Assembly: GCF_013177675.1 (NCBI RefSeq)
Contig: NZ_CP042652.1
Span: forward strand, 1,674,001-1,738,000
Length of the DNA stretch: 64,000 nt
From: Arcobacter acticola
Lineage (GTDB): Bacteria > Campylobacterota > Campylobacteria > Campylobacterales > Arcobacteraceae
Reading direction: 5' to 3'
Numbering within the stretch: position 1 is the first letter of the stretch; each line of letters opens with the position of its first letter. This document shows, in pieces, positions 25,964 to 34,776 of this stretch. Made by a program: the position numbers and the translations under genes. A model generated the notes under the pieces. The model was not told the origin of the DNA. It worked only from the letters and a program-made list of their open reading frames with translations, and did no database searches.

Positions 25964-26556
25964 TTATCTGCAGATGATTGTTCATTTAATCTATATCCAA
26001 AAGGAAGTAAACAAGCTATTTGGAATTTTGAAGTATCAAGTCCTAATACTTCTTCGATATTTTCTTTTTCATAAGATTCAATAGGACAAGAATCAATACC
26101 TTTTATAGCAGCTGCTGTCATCATATTTCCTGCTGATAAATATGTTTGTCTTGCAGGCCAAGAATACATATTTTCATTACTATGACAACTATCTTCTGGA
26201 TGATTAGGAAAGACTCCTGTATAAAATTCTAATTTATCAGCTGGAGAGCCTTTTTTAACAGACTTTGAATTAGATGATTGGGATTCAGAGTTTATGCTTT
26301 CAATAGCTGCCAAAAAAATAACCAAATGAGAAGAAGAACTAATTGAAATTTCTTCTGAACAAAGTGGGCTTATTTTTGTTTTTAATTCGTCATTTGAAAT
26401 AACTAAAAATTTCCAAGGTTTCATACCAAAAGAAGAAGTTGATTTTTTTCCTGCTTTAAGTATGAAATTTATATCATCATCGGAAATCTTTTTTGTATTG
26501 TCAAATATCTCACATGCATGACTAAAATCTAAAACATTCATTAATATATTTTCCAT
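25927..26556 (-). CDS. Nitroreductase family protein, copy 1
   Basis: A 209-residue FMN-dependent NAD(P)H oxidoreductase of the NfsB type. FMN-site motifs are FSHACEIFD near the N-terminus, KSTSSFGMKPWKFLVI, and AAAIKGIDSCPIE near 160. The ATG at 26556 has AAAAGGAA just upstream and gives exactly the length of copy 2; a longer frame begins at a TTG in that ribosome site. It is about 60% similar to its neighbour by eye and arose by tandem duplication. The 3' end lies in the repeat made by the insertion sequence but the gene is whole. Substrates are probably quinones or nitro compounds. Confidence 0.88.
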   Translation of the reverse strand: MENILMNVLDFSHACEIFDNTKKISDDDINFILKAGKKSTSSFGMKPWKFLVISNDELKTKISPLCSEEISISSSSHLVIFLAAIESINSESQSSNSKSVKKGSPADKLEFYTGVFPNHPEDSCHSNENMYSWPARQTYLSAGNMMTAAAIKGIDSCPIESYEKENIEEVLGLDTSKFQIACLLPFGYRLNEQSSADKESLDDSIEFIK

Positions 26557-26664
26557 AGTATTCCTTTTCAATGTAAGTTTACTAATTTACCTTCTATTCT
26601 CTTAACAAATGATAAAGATAGTCATTTTTCATATGCCATGCACCCAATCTTTTATTTGTTTTAA

Positions 26665-27294
26665 CTATTTAATAAACTCTACAATATTTTCAAATTTTTC
26701 TCTTAATTGAGTTGATTGTTCGTTTATTCTATAACCAAATGGCACAACAACAGCTGTTTGGTATTTTGTTAAATCTAATCCTAGAACTTCATCTAATTTA
26801 TCTTTTTCAAATCCTTCAATAGGACATGAATCAATACCTTTAATAGCAGCTGCTGTCATCATATTTCCTAAAGCAATATATGATTGTTTTGCAGTCCAAG
26901 AATAGATATTGTCATCACTTGATAAAGTTTGTTTTAAATGGTCAGCATATAAACCTAAATAAAAATCAAGTTTATCTTGAGGCATTTCTCTTCTTTTGAA
27001 TTTTCTTTCAACTTCACCTGATGATGGTTTAACAGCATCAATAGCAGCTAGGATAATCACTAAATGAGAACAAGAAGTAACTTGAACTTGATTCCAACAA
27101 ACAGGTCTGATTTTTGCTTTTAACTCTTCATTTGTAATAACTAAAAACTTCCATCCTTCCATACCAAAAGATGATGGTGATTTTCTTCCCACCTCTAAGA
27201 TATAATTCATATCTTCATCAGTGATTTTTTTTGTTTCATCAAATACTTTACACGCGTGTCTAAAATCCATAGCTTCCATAAATGTTTTTTCCAT
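26665..27294 (-). CDS. Nitroreductase family protein, copy 2
   Basis: A 209-residue paralogue of the preceding gene: FRHACKVFDETKK, KSPSSFGMEGWKFLVIT and AAAIKGIDSCPIEGFEKDKL. The SPSS/FGM stretch, the usual FMN-binding loop, is closer to the family norm here (Pro retained) than in copy 1 (TSS). It is read leftward in an operon order mdaB remnant, monooxygenase, copy 2, copy 1, opposite an HxlR regulator. The likely role is two-electron reduction of quinones or nitroaromatics. Confidence 0.9.
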   Translation of the reverse strand: MEKTFMEAMDFRHACKVFDETKKITDEDMNYILEVGRKSPSSFGMEGWKFLVITNEELKAKIRPVCWNQVQVTSCSHLVIILAAIDAVKPSSGEVERKFKRREMPQDKLDFYLGLYADHLKQTLSSDDNIYSWTAKQSYIALGNMMTAAAIKGIDSCPIEGFEKDKLDEVLGLDLTKYQTAVVVPFGYRINEQSTQLREKFENIVEFIK

Positions 27295-27309
27295 ATTTTT
27301 ATCCTTTTA

Positions 27310-27603
27310 TTAAATTAATTTTTCTAATTTTGAAATTTCTAAAGCATCAAGTTTGTTTTCAATTGTTTTAGCAAATGAAGCAAAATGAGCAGTAGCCATA
27401 TGAGCTTCTAAAAGTTCTGCACTTTCCCAAGTTTCAATAAATGTAAAACTATTAGTATCTTCCAAATCTTTATGTAATTCATACTGAATACAACCATCAT
27501 CTAAGTCATGAGTACTTTTATGAAGTGCTAATAATTCAGCATAAACTTCATCTTTAAACTGCTCTTTGATTTTTAATTTTGCAACAATAACTATTTTTGA
27601 CAT
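27310..27603 (-). CDS. Antibiotic biosynthesis monooxygenase domain protein (YgiN-like)
   Basis: A 97-residue dimeric ferredoxin-like (ABM) protein. It has the characteristic ELLALHKSTHDLDDGCIQYELHKD stretch (in part) and FIETWESAELLEAHMATAHF near residues 55-74. E. coli YgiN works on quinols and is paired with MdaB; here it lies four bases after the mdaB stop, the same pairing. It should support quinone cycling in the cytoplasm. Confidence 0.88.
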   Translation of the reverse strand: MSKIVIVAKLKIKEQFKDEVYAELLALHKSTHDLDDGCIQYELHKDLEDTNSFTFIETWESAELLEAHMATAHFASFAKTIENKLDALEISKLEKLI

Positions 27604-27607
27604 TATA

Positions 27608-28191
27608 TTACCCTTTAAAATTTATTTCTAATATTTTTCTAAATTTTTCTAATTCCGCATTTAAATCTAAATCACCTTTGAAAATATCATGAACTGCATA
27701 AGTTTTTAAAGGCTTTAATCCACAAAATTGAAATGTTTTATGAACAGCAACATGAGCTTCATCCAAAGATAAACCATCAAATAAGCTATTTTTATTATCA
27801 AATGCTGAATCTGGGCAATTATAAGTTAAAGATAACATATACTTTTTATCTTGCATTAAACCACCACTTCCATAGAGTTTTGATGCATCACTTCTGCTTC
27901 TTCCATCACTTTCATAATGTACACCTTGAGTAAATGTTTCATCAATATATTTTTTTGCAATCCAAGGAAGGCTCATCCAATAAACTGGATATTGAAATAA
28001 AATATAATCAGCCCATTTGAACTTTTCTACTTCTTCTTGTATTGTATAACCTTTTTCAATATGAGTTTGTTTAACTTCAAAACCATTCTCTTCAAAAATT
28101 TATTTGCACAATCTATATAATGATTTGTTAAATCACCCTTTGCAACAACATCATAATATTGGTGACCATTTAATATTAAAACTTTTTTCAT
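27608..28191 (-). pseudogene. mdaB: mdaB-like NAD(P)H quinone reductase with a single frameshift
   Basis: A flavodoxin-fold NAD(P)H:quinone reductase split by one missing base. From ATG 28191 (AAAGGA eight bases upstream) the frame reads MKKVLILNGHQYYDVVAKGDLTN and continues to ...DCANKF. At the A5 run 28094-28098 (T5 on the coding strand) one base is lacking; the other frame continues FEENGFEVKQTHIEKGY and WADYILFQYPVYWMSLPW to the stop. Restoring one T gives 194 residues, the usual MdaB length. An internal Met allows only a 122-residue C-terminal fragment. It may be a real mutation, slippage in a homopolymer (phase variation) or a sequencing error. Confidence 0.85.
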
Positions 28192-28258
28192 ATAATTTAT
28201 CCTTTATTTTTACTAAAATGCTCTTTGCTAAGAAGAGTCTATAAATTTTATTTTAAAA

Positions 28259-28337
28259 ATTATATTCCTAATAAACTTAATTTTACTTTACCTTACTTTA
28301 GGTAAGTAATAAATATTTATTTTACTTATGCTATAAT
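28259..28337. promoter_or_regulatory. Divergent promoters with HxlR operator candidate
   Basis: A leftward TATAAT (28259-28264, for the mdaB operon) and a rightward TGCTATAAT (box 28332-28337, for hxlR) face away from each other. Between them lies the palindrome CTTAC-TTTAG-GTAAG at 28292-28306, over the -35 zones. The core TAC-N5-GTA recurs at the second HxlR gene near 38.66 kb, so this is a likely site for the adjacent regulator. Confidence 0.6.
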
Positions 28338-28360
28338 CTCCTACTTAAAAAGGAAGAAAT

Positions 28361-28738
28361 ATGTATTATATAAACGATAAAGAATACAAATGCTCAGTTG
28401 CAGTAACACTTGATATTTTTAATGATAGATGGAAACTAGCAATTATTTGGCATTTATTAGATACTGAATTAAGATTTAAAGATTTACATGAAACGATAAA
28501 TGAAATTACACAAAAAACATTAACTGTTAAATTAAAAGAATTAGAAGAAAAAAATATTATTCACAGAGAAGTTTTTGCTGAAGTTCCACCAAAAGTTGTT
28601 TATAGTTTAACACCTTGTGGAAAAAGATTAAAACCAGTACTTCAAGAAATGTTTAAATGGGGAATTGATTATGTTGAAGAGTTTGGCGAAAATACAGGTG
28701 AAAATGATTGCCAAGCAGAAGCTTGCTTTAAAAATTAA
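28361..28738 (+). CDS. HxlR-family transcriptional regulator (facing the mdaB operon)
   Basis: A 125-residue winged helix-turn-helix regulator: KCSVAVTLDIFNDRWKLAIIW, then ITQKTLTVKLKELEEKNIIHR as recognition helix and wing, and VVYSLTPCGKRLKPVL. Cys10 in the KCSV position is the Cys conserved in redox- or quinone-sensing HxlR members such as YodB. Divergence from nitroreductase/MdaB/YgiN-type genes fits control by electrophiles. It is about 60% similar to the HxlR at 38225. A conserved dyad lies in the divergent promoter region. Confidence 0.9.
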   Translation: MYYINDKEYKCSVAVTLDIFNDRWKLAIIWHLLDTELRFKDLHETINEITQKTLTVKLKELEEKNIIHREVFAEVPPKVVYSLTPCGKRLKPVLQEMFKWGIDYVEEFGENTGENDCQAEACFKN

Positions 28739-28763
28739 TTCGAAAACTTATTTAAATTAAATT

Positions 28764-29663
28764 ATGGATAATTTTGTACTAATATTAGTAGCCATTACAA
28801 TTGGTTATGGAATAAATAGGTTAAATATCTTTTCAAAAGAAGCACCTATTATTTTAAACCAATTTGTAATATATATTTCACTTCCTGCAATGGTATTATT
28901 GCAAATTCCAAAACTCACCTTTTCAGTTGATACAATTATTCCAATAGTAGTTGCATGGGCTGTTATAATCATAAGTGCTATTTTAGTTTTACTTTTATCA
29001 AGACTTTTTGCATTTTCTAGAGAAGTTACAGGTTCTCTTATGCTTGTGGCAACTTTGAGTAATTCATCTTTTTTAGGTATTCCTATTATAAATGCATATA
29101 TGGGTGAAGACTCGCTTCCTTATGTACTTGTTTATGACCAATTAGGAAACTCAATTGCAGTTGCTACTTATGGTACATTTATTGCTTCTTATTACTCAAA
29201 TAAAAGCAAAACTGGTTTTAAAATTATTTTTTTAAAAATATTAACATTTCCACCTTTTATATCTTTGATAGTTGCACTATTTTTAATGGGTGTTGAATTT
29301 AATGATACTATCACAAAAGTTTTAACTAATTTTGCAAATACTATAGTTCCACTAGCTCTTGTTGCTGTTGGTCTTCAATTACAATTTAGACTTCCAAAAG
29401 AAGATTTAAAACCTTTTAGCGTCGCGTTAGTCGTAAAACTTATATTAGCTCCAATAATTGCAATATTAGTTTGTAAGTTATTTGGATGGAATAATCAAGC
29501 TGCTATTGTATCAATTATGGAAGCTGGAATGGCATCTATGATTACAGCTGGAGTTATAGCTTCCATGACTGGACTTGCACCTCGTTTAAGTACAGCCATT
29601 GTTGGTTATGGTATAATTATTTCCTTCTTTACTACGGCGGTTTTATTTAAAATAATAGGATAA
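28764..29663 (+). CDS. AEC family transporter
   Basis: A 299-residue inner-membrane protein with about ten hydrophobic segments in two five-helix halves. The Asn/Gly-rich SNSSFLGIPIINAYMG stretch near residues 93-108 and the late EAGMASMITAGVIASMTG are typical of the auxin-efflux-carrier family. Such proteins export or take up organic anions. It follows the HxlR regulator by 25 bases and lies three bases before the DUF3095 gene, so the three may be one transcript. The substrate is not predictable. Confidence 0.87.
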   Translation: MDNFVLILVAITIGYGINRLNIFSKEAPIILNQFVIYISLPAMVLLQIPKLTFSVDTIIPIVVAWAVIIISAILVLLLSRLFAFSREVTGSLMLVATLSNSSFLGIPIINAYMGEDSLPYVLVYDQLGNSIAVATYGTFIASYYSNKSKTGFKIIFLKILTFPPFISLIVALFLMGVEFNDTITKVLTNFANTIVPLALVAVGLQLQFRLPKEDLKPFSVALVVKLILAPIIAILVCKLFGWNNQAAIVSIMEAGMASMITAGVIASMTGLAPRLSTAIVGYGIIISFFTTAVLFKIIG

Positions 29664-29666
29664 AAA

Positions 29667-30821
29667 ATGAGCTCAAATGATTTTTACAAAAACTTAAAAG
29701 AAATCACAGATTTTTCAAAAATCATGGAAGATAGTAACTACAAAAAAATTCCTAATGATTGGTATGTAATCACATCTGATATAAAAAGTTCTACAAAAGC
29801 CATAGAAAATGGTATGTATAAACAAGTAAATTTTATAGCAGCTCTTACAATAATTGGAATACTAAATATAAATAGAGATGAAGATTTTCCATATGTTTTT
29901 GGAGGAGATGGAGCTAGTTTAATTATTCCTGCAAATCTGCTAGAACAGTCAAAAAAAGTTTTATTAGAAGCTTCAAAAAAAGCAAAAAGTGCTTTTGATT
30001 TAGAATTAAGAATTGGAGTTGTAAGTGTAAAAGAGATTGAAGAAAAAGACTCTTTTATTGAACTAACAAAATTTAAGATAAGCGATTCATATACTCAAGC
30101 GATCGTTAGAGGAAATGGTTTAGAACTAGCAGAAGAGTTATTAAAAAAGCAATACAACAAATATAAAGTTGAAGATAATTTTACCCATGAATATAATCCA
30201 AATTTTGAAGGATTAGAGTGTCGATGGGAAAATATAAAAACTCCAAAAGATGAAACTATTTCAGTACTGATAAAAAGTATAAATCAGAAAGATAATAATA
30301 AAATATATACAAATTGTATAAAAAGAATAGAAGAAATTGCTGGTATTCATAGTGATAGAAATCCTCTAAAAACACAAAATCAACTGAATTTATCATTTAA
30401 CCCAAAAATTTTAAATGCAGAAGCTTCAATTTTTACACAAAATACGGTTTCTAAATTTTTCACTATTTCAAGACTAATGCTTGAAAATTTTTTAGGATTA
30501 ATACTTATGAGATACTCAATTGGTAAATGGGGTCAATACAAAAACATAATACTTAAAACTACAGATACAGAAAAGTTTGATGATATGCTAAGAATGGTAA
30601 TTTCAACCAAAAGAAATCAAACAGAAGAATTAGAAAAATATTTGGAAGAAGAGTATCAAAATAAAAATTTAGTTTATGGAATACATAAATCAGACTCTGC
30701 TTTAATGACGTGTTTAATCTTTCAAAGACATGGAAAGCACATACATTTTATAGATAGTTCAAATGGTGGATATGCACTTGCAGCAAAAGAATTGAAAAAT
30801 AGATTAAAAAATCTTCAATAA
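29667..30821 (+). CDS. DUF3095 family protein
   Basis: A 384-residue cytoplasmic protein. The N-terminal part has VITSDIKSSTKAIENGMYK near 33-51 and FPYVFGGDGASLIIP near 80-94. The metal-ligand-like Asp and GGDG elements resemble a class III nucleotide cyclase fold, which I take as a structural hint only. The C-terminal half (KFDDMLRMVIST...HKSDSALMTCLIF...HFIDSSNGGYALAA) matches DUF3095 members. Three bases separate it from the transporter gene. Function unknown. Confidence 0.82.
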   Translation: MSSNDFYKNLKEITDFSKIMEDSNYKKIPNDWYVITSDIKSSTKAIENGMYKQVNFIAALTIIGILNINRDEDFPYVFGGDGASLIIPANLLEQSKKVLLEASKKAKSAFDLELRIGVVSVKEIEEKDSFIELTKFKISDSYTQAIVRGNGLELAEELLKKQYNKYKVEDNFTHEYNPNFEGLECRWENIKTPKDETISVLIKSINQKDNNKIYTNCIKRIEEIAGIHSDRNPLKTQNQLNLSFNPKILNAEASIFTQNTVSKFFTISRLMLENFLGLILMRYSIGKWGQYKNIILKTTDTEKFDDMLRMVISTKRNQTEELEKYLEEEYQNKNLVYGIHKSDSALMTCLIFQRHGKHIHFIDSSNGGYALAAKELKNRLKNLQ

Positions 30822-30883
30822 TACACACTCTCTAAATATAAACTAGATACAATACGCAAAAATTAATATTAGGGATCCTTATA

Positions 30884-31618
30884 ATGTTTGAATTAACGAA
30901 AAAAGTGATAATTAGTTCTCTTCTTTTTTCTTGTGCCTTATATGCAGAAAATAAAGAAGTATCAAAAAATGAAATCGCTCAAATGGAGCAATTAGAGTTA
31001 TTAAAAAGAGCTCAAATAAAAATTACAAAAGCTTATGATATTGGTAGTTTATATATATTAAATATTAATGTTCAGGGAAATGCTGATGAAATTTATTTAA
31101 CAAAAGACAAAAAGCTTATACTTTCTGGTGATTTAATTGATGTAAATAGTGGGATAAAAATTACTGCACCTGCTGATTTAACAGGAGTTAGAGGTAAAGA
31201 AGCTTTTGTATATGGAAAAGGAACTGAGGAGTATTTCTTATTTACAGATCCAGAATGCCCATATTGTAAAAAATTCGAATCTTATCTTCCACAAATTGAA
31301 AATAAAGTAAAAATTAGAGTATTTTACTTCCCATTAGAATCTCATGAAAATGCAAAAGATTTATCATTATATGTTTTAAGTCAAAAAACAAGTTCTCAAA
31401 AAGTTGAAGCAATGTTTAGTGGAGCTGACAATTTAGATAAAGCAAAAAATGCAAAATATACTCAAGCAGAACTTGCTAAACTTGAAAAAACTCTAGAAGA
31501 ACAAATTCAAATTGGAATGAAATTAAATGTTCAAGGAACACCTACTATTTTTGATAAAGATGGTAAAGGCGTTGTTTGGGTTAATCTATTAGAAAAATTT
31601 GGAATTCAAATAAAATAA
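30884..31618 (+). CDS. DsbC/DsbG-like periplasmic thiol:disulfide isomerase
   Basis: A 244-residue exported protein: a signal peptide ends near YAE, an N-terminal dimerisation-like domain follows, and the thioredoxin-fold domain begins at FLFTDPECPYCKKFESYLP. The CPYC active site (about residues 123-126) and the cis-Pro loop (VQGTPTIF) are present. DsbC-type proteins reshuffle wrong disulfides in the periplasm. No dsbD-like reductant is nearby. A perfect hairpin terminator follows and also serves the convergent yeiH gene. Confidence 0.87.
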   Translation: MFELTKKVIISSLLFSCALYAENKEVSKNEIAQMEQLELLKRAQIKITKAYDIGSLYILNINVQGNADEIYLTKDKKLILSGDLIDVNSGIKITAPADLTGVRGKEAFVYGKGTEEYFLFTDPECPYCKKFESYLPQIENKVKIRVFYFPLESHENAKDLSLYVLSQKTSSQKVEAMFSGADNLDKAKNAKYTQAELAKLEKTLEEQIQIGMKLNVQGTPTIFDKDGKGVVWVNLLEKFGIQIK

Positions 31619-31626
31619 CTCCAAAG

Positions 31627-31650
31627 GAAGTATCTTTTTAAAGATACTTC
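31627..31650. terminator. Bidirectional terminator between the dsbC-like and yeiH genes
   Basis: GAAGTATCTTT, a two-base loop, AAAGATACTTC, then a T-run for the rightward gene; the yeiH stop begins three bases further on. Confidence 0.8.
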
Positions 31651-31652
31651 TT

Positions 31653-32657
31653 TTAAGAAAATAAAAAACTAACTATAAAATAACCTGCAAAAATCAGCCA
31701 TAAAAATAATATAGATGCTAAATAAATAGGCTTTAATCCAACATTTTTAAACTTATCAAAACTTGTTTGCATTCCCAAAGCTGTCATAGCAACTGTTAAA
31801 ATGAAGCTATCTAAATAATTTATTGATTCAACAATTTGAAGTGACAATAAATCAAAAGAGTTAAAAGCAACTACGACTACAAACATAACAGCAAACCATG
31901 GTATTATAATCTTACTTTTTGTACCGTTATTATCAATAGTGCTATTAACTGCCGTTTTTAAAAGCCAAATACTTAGTATTATTAGAAATGGTGCTAACAT
32001 CATAACTCTAATCATTTTTACAATAACAGCATTTGAAGATACACTTTCTCCTAAAGTTTCCCCTGCTCCAACCGCATGGGCAACTTCATGTAATGTTGCA
32101 CCTATATATATTCCCATATTAGAATCACTTAAATTCAAAATCCCAAGTTTAAATAAAAATGGATATAAAAACATAGCAATAGTTCCAAATACAACAACAG
32201 TTGAAACTGCAATTGCACTTTTATAAGCTGGACTTTTTAAAACACTCTCAGTAGCCAATACAGCAGCAGCTCCACAAATAGCACTTCCAGCACTTGTTAA
32301 GATGGTGATTTCTCTATCAAGTTTTAAAACTTTTGTTCCGAAAAGATATCCAATAATAAAAGTACTTGAAACTATTAAAAAAGCTGTTAATACTCCTAAA
32401 ATTCCTACTTCTTCTAAGTTTTGAAAAGTTAATCTAAAACCATATAAAACAATTCCTATTCTTAAAAGTGTTTTTGTACAGAATGCAACACCCTTATCAA
32501 AACTTTGAGGGAAATATTTTTTAATACTATTTGCATATAACATTCCAAATAAGATACCAATAATCAAAGGGCTAATAGCTAAATCTTTAAAAAAAGAGAA
32601 CTCAGATAAAAATGTAACAAAAACTGAAATAATCAAAACAATCACAATTCCTATCAT
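31653..32657 (-). CDS. yeiH: YeiH family putative sulfate exporter
   Basis: A 334-residue inner-membrane protein with about ten hydrophobic segments. Family features are the GILFGMLYAN start of helix 2, LRIGIVLYGFRLTFQN near 64-79, TSAGSAICGAAAV near 120-132 and HEVAHAVGAGE near 190. It is divergently transcribed from a LysR regulator, the same arrangement as E. coli yeiH/yeiE. Sulfate or sulfite export has been proposed for the family but the physiological substrate remains uncertain. Confidence 0.9.
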   Translation of the reverse strand: MIGIVIVLIISVFVTFLSEFSFFKDLAISPLIIGILFGMLYANSIKKYFPQSFDKGVAFCTKTLLRIGIVLYGFRLTFQNLEEVGILGVLTAFLIVSSTFIIGYLFGTKVLKLDREITILTSAGSAICGAAAVLATESVLKSPAYKSAIAVSTVVVFGTIAMFLYPFLFKLGILNLSDSNMGIYIGATLHEVAHAVGAGETLGESVSSNAVIVKMIRVMMLAPFLIILSIWLLKTAVNSTIDNNGTKSKIIIPWFAVMFVVVVAFNSFDLLSLQIVESINYLDSFILTVAMTALGMQTSFDKFKNVGLKPIYLASILFLWLIFAGYFIVSFLFS

Positions 32658-32716
32658 AATAAACTTCCTTTTGTTTTTTTAATATTTGAAAGTATATTCT
32701 TATGATTTTAATTTGT

Positions 32717-32750
32717 AAAATATATTATATTTATTATAATGATATATTTT
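32717..32750. promoter_or_regulatory. Imperfect palindrome in the yeiH/lysR divergent region
   Basis: AAAATATATTATA... and ...TATAATGATATATTTT mirror each other over 34 bases, within a 110-base divergent promoter region. LysR-type regulators bind such AT dyads, but the base bias makes chance likely; the -10 boxes also lie in it. Confidence 0.4.
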
Positions 32751-32767
32751 ATTAATAAGGCTAAGAT

Positions 32768-33640
32768 ATGACTTTAAAAGAATTAAACTTTTTTTATAAA
32801 TTAAGTGATAACCCTCAAGTAACCCAAGTGGCTCAAGAGCTTAAAATAAGTCAATCAGCAATATCTCTAGCCATTAAATCTTTAGAGAATAAATTAGAAG
32901 AACAATTATTTGATAGAGTTGGAAAAAAACTAATACTAAATGAAAGAGGAAGATATTTCAAAGAAAAAACACTTCCACACTATTTAGCAATCATAGATAG
33001 CCAAAAACTTTTTCAAAAAAATAAACTCGCTGGAAATATGAAAATAGCTTCAAGTAAAACCATATCAAACTACTTAATGCCAGATATTTATTATGAGTTT
33101 TTATCTAAATACAGCGATGTGAAATTTGATATTTCAACTATAAACTCAACTAAAATTATTGAAAATATTTTAAACTCAAATCTAGATATAGGATTAATAG
33201 AAATAGATATAAATAACTCAAACCTAATAAAGCAAAAACTTTGTGATGATGAGCTAATAATAGTAACAAGTGATGAAAATGCACCTAAAATTGCCTTTAT
33301 AGATACTATAAATAAAAAATGGATTTTAAGAGAAACAGGCTCAGGAACAAGGGAAGTTTTTATAAACTCTCTTGGAAAATATGCACAAGATATAAGCATA
33401 TTTATGGAGCTTCAAGATTTTGAAGAGATTAAAACTATTTTAATAGATAATAAAGACACAATAACAGCCATATCAAAAAATGCAGTAAAAAAAGAGTTAG
33501 AAAGCAAAAAATTATTTCAAATAAAATTAAAAAATTTTGAGGTTAAAAGAGAGTTTCATATAGTTTACCATAAAGACAAATCAACAAATTTACTATTTCA
33601 GACTTTTATAGACTTTTTAAAAAGTAAGTTTAAAAACTAA
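32768..33640 (+). CDS. LysR-family transcriptional regulator (YeiE/CysB-like)
   Basis: A 290-residue regulator. The helix-turn-helix is at residues 18-50 (TQVAQELKISQSAISLAIKS, then LENKLEEQLFDRVGKKL). An effector-binding domain covers about 88-285, with MKIASSKTISNYLMPD as its first strand. It is opposite the yeiH gene and most likely controls it. The ligand is unknown; E. coli YeiE responds to sulfite, which would agree with a sulfate/sulfite exporter target. Confidence 0.88.
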   Translation: MTLKELNFFYKLSDNPQVTQVAQELKISQSAISLAIKSLENKLEEQLFDRVGKKLILNERGRYFKEKTLPHYLAIIDSQKLFQKNKLAGNMKIASSKTISNYLMPDIYYEFLSKYSDVKFDISTINSTKIIENILNSNLDIGLIEIDINNSNLIKQKLCDDELIIVTSDENAPKIAFIDTINKKWILRETGSGTREVFINSLGKYAQDISIFMELQDFEEIKTILIDNKDTITAISKNAVKKELESKKLFQIKLKNFEVKREFHIVYHKDKSTNLLFQTFIDFLKSKFKN

Positions 33641-33821
33641 AAAATATTGTAATTTAATTATTTATATGCCTCTTTTTATCCAATTTCTTGTTTAAATGAT
33701 ATTTAATAACCATACTTACATATATCTTTTAATATTTTATGTATATAATAAAAAATATTTTTCACTTTAGTTATACTAAAGTTTTTTAAAAATTATATAT
33801 AAATTATAATATTGGATTTTA

Positions 33822-34757
33822 ATGATTAGATTAATTTTACTAGGTGTTCTTTCAGGTGCTTTTTTTTCTAGCACATTTATTTTAAATGAAGTTATGAGTG
33901 TTTCAGGTGGTCATTGGCTTTGGTCAGCCAGCCTTAGATATTTTTTTATGATTTTATTTTTAGCTTTGATTTTATTTTTTCAAGGTGGAATACAAAGACT
34001 TATTGATATTTATAAATTATTTATGGAGAATTATCTTTTTTGGACAATAAGTGGAACTATTGGATTTGGATTTTTCTATGCATTGATTTGTTTTAGTGCT
34101 GATTTCTCACCAGCTTGGGTAATAGCTGCAACTTGGCAGTTTACTGTTGTTTCTACACTTTTTGTATTAATGTTTTTTGGTAAAAAATTTCCTAAAAAAA
34201 TATGGGCTTTTTCTATAATCATATTTATAGGTGTTTGCTTAGTAAATTTATCTCATATTGATACTTTTGATATAAAAGCATTATTACTTGGTGGATTCCC
34301 TATTTTAATAGCATCTTTTTGTTATCCTATTGGAAATCAGTTAGTTTGGGAAGCTAAAAATGGTGAGCATAAAAATGTACCTAAAATAAAGTCAAAACTA
34401 TTAAACAATGCTTTTAATAAAGTATTTTTACTTTCAATTGGATCACTTCCACTATGGTTTATTTTACTAGCAATTATACAACCCCAAGCACCTAGTAACT
34501 CTCAAGTAATAAATACAGCCTTAGTTGCATTACTTTCAGGTGTTTTAGCAACATCAATATTTTTATATGCAAGAAATATAGCAAAAGATTCAAATGAAAT
34601 AGCTGCAATTGATGCAACACAAGCAAGTGAAGTAGCCTTCGCCTTACTTGGAGGAATGATATTTTTAGGAAATACTTCTTTAAACCTAATCTCAATTATT
34701 GGTCTTTCTTTAATAATGGTAGGTTTATTTTTATTTACAAAATATCAAAATGCTTAG
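33822..34757 (+). CDS. Multidrug resistance efflux transporter family protein (EmrE-like, DMT superfamily)
   Basis: A 311-residue membrane protein with about ten segments, made of two EamA-like halves; the N-terminal FFSSTFILNEVMSVSGGHWLWSASLRYFFM (in part) and late IAAIDATQASEVAFALLGG are typical of the 'multidrug resistance efflux transporter' subfamily. It stands alone behind a 180-base AT-rich region. A hairpin immediately follows the stop. Substrates are not predictable. Confidence 0.85.
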   Translation: MIRLILLGVLSGAFFSSTFILNEVMSVSGGHWLWSASLRYFFMILFLALILFFQGGIQRLIDIYKLFMENYLFWTISGTIGFGFFYALICFSADFSPAWVIAATWQFTVVSTLFVLMFFGKKFPKKIWAFSIIIFIGVCLVNLSHIDTFDIKALLLGGFPILIASFCYPIGNQLVWEAKNGEHKNVPKIKSKLLNNAFNKVFLLSIGSLPLWFILLAIIQPQAPSNSQVINTALVALLSGVLATSIFLYARNIAKDSNEIAAIDATQASEVAFALLGGMIFLGNTSLNLISIIGLSLIMVGLFLFTKYQNA

Positions 34758-34776
34758 ACTAGCTTAACTAGTCTAA
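34754..34776. terminator. Hairpin between EmrE-like and aldo/keto reductase genes
   Basis: TTAGACTAG-CTTAA-CTAGTCTAA, followed by CTATTTTA. It starts at the last codons of the EmrE-like gene and abuts the stop of the convergent gene, so it can end both. Confidence 0.72.

Noticed and set aside
32717-32750. Reporting the yeiH/lysR palindrome as a firm LysR site
   Set aside because: It is imperfect and almost purely A/T, so chance symmetry is likely. It is listed as a low-confidence feature only.
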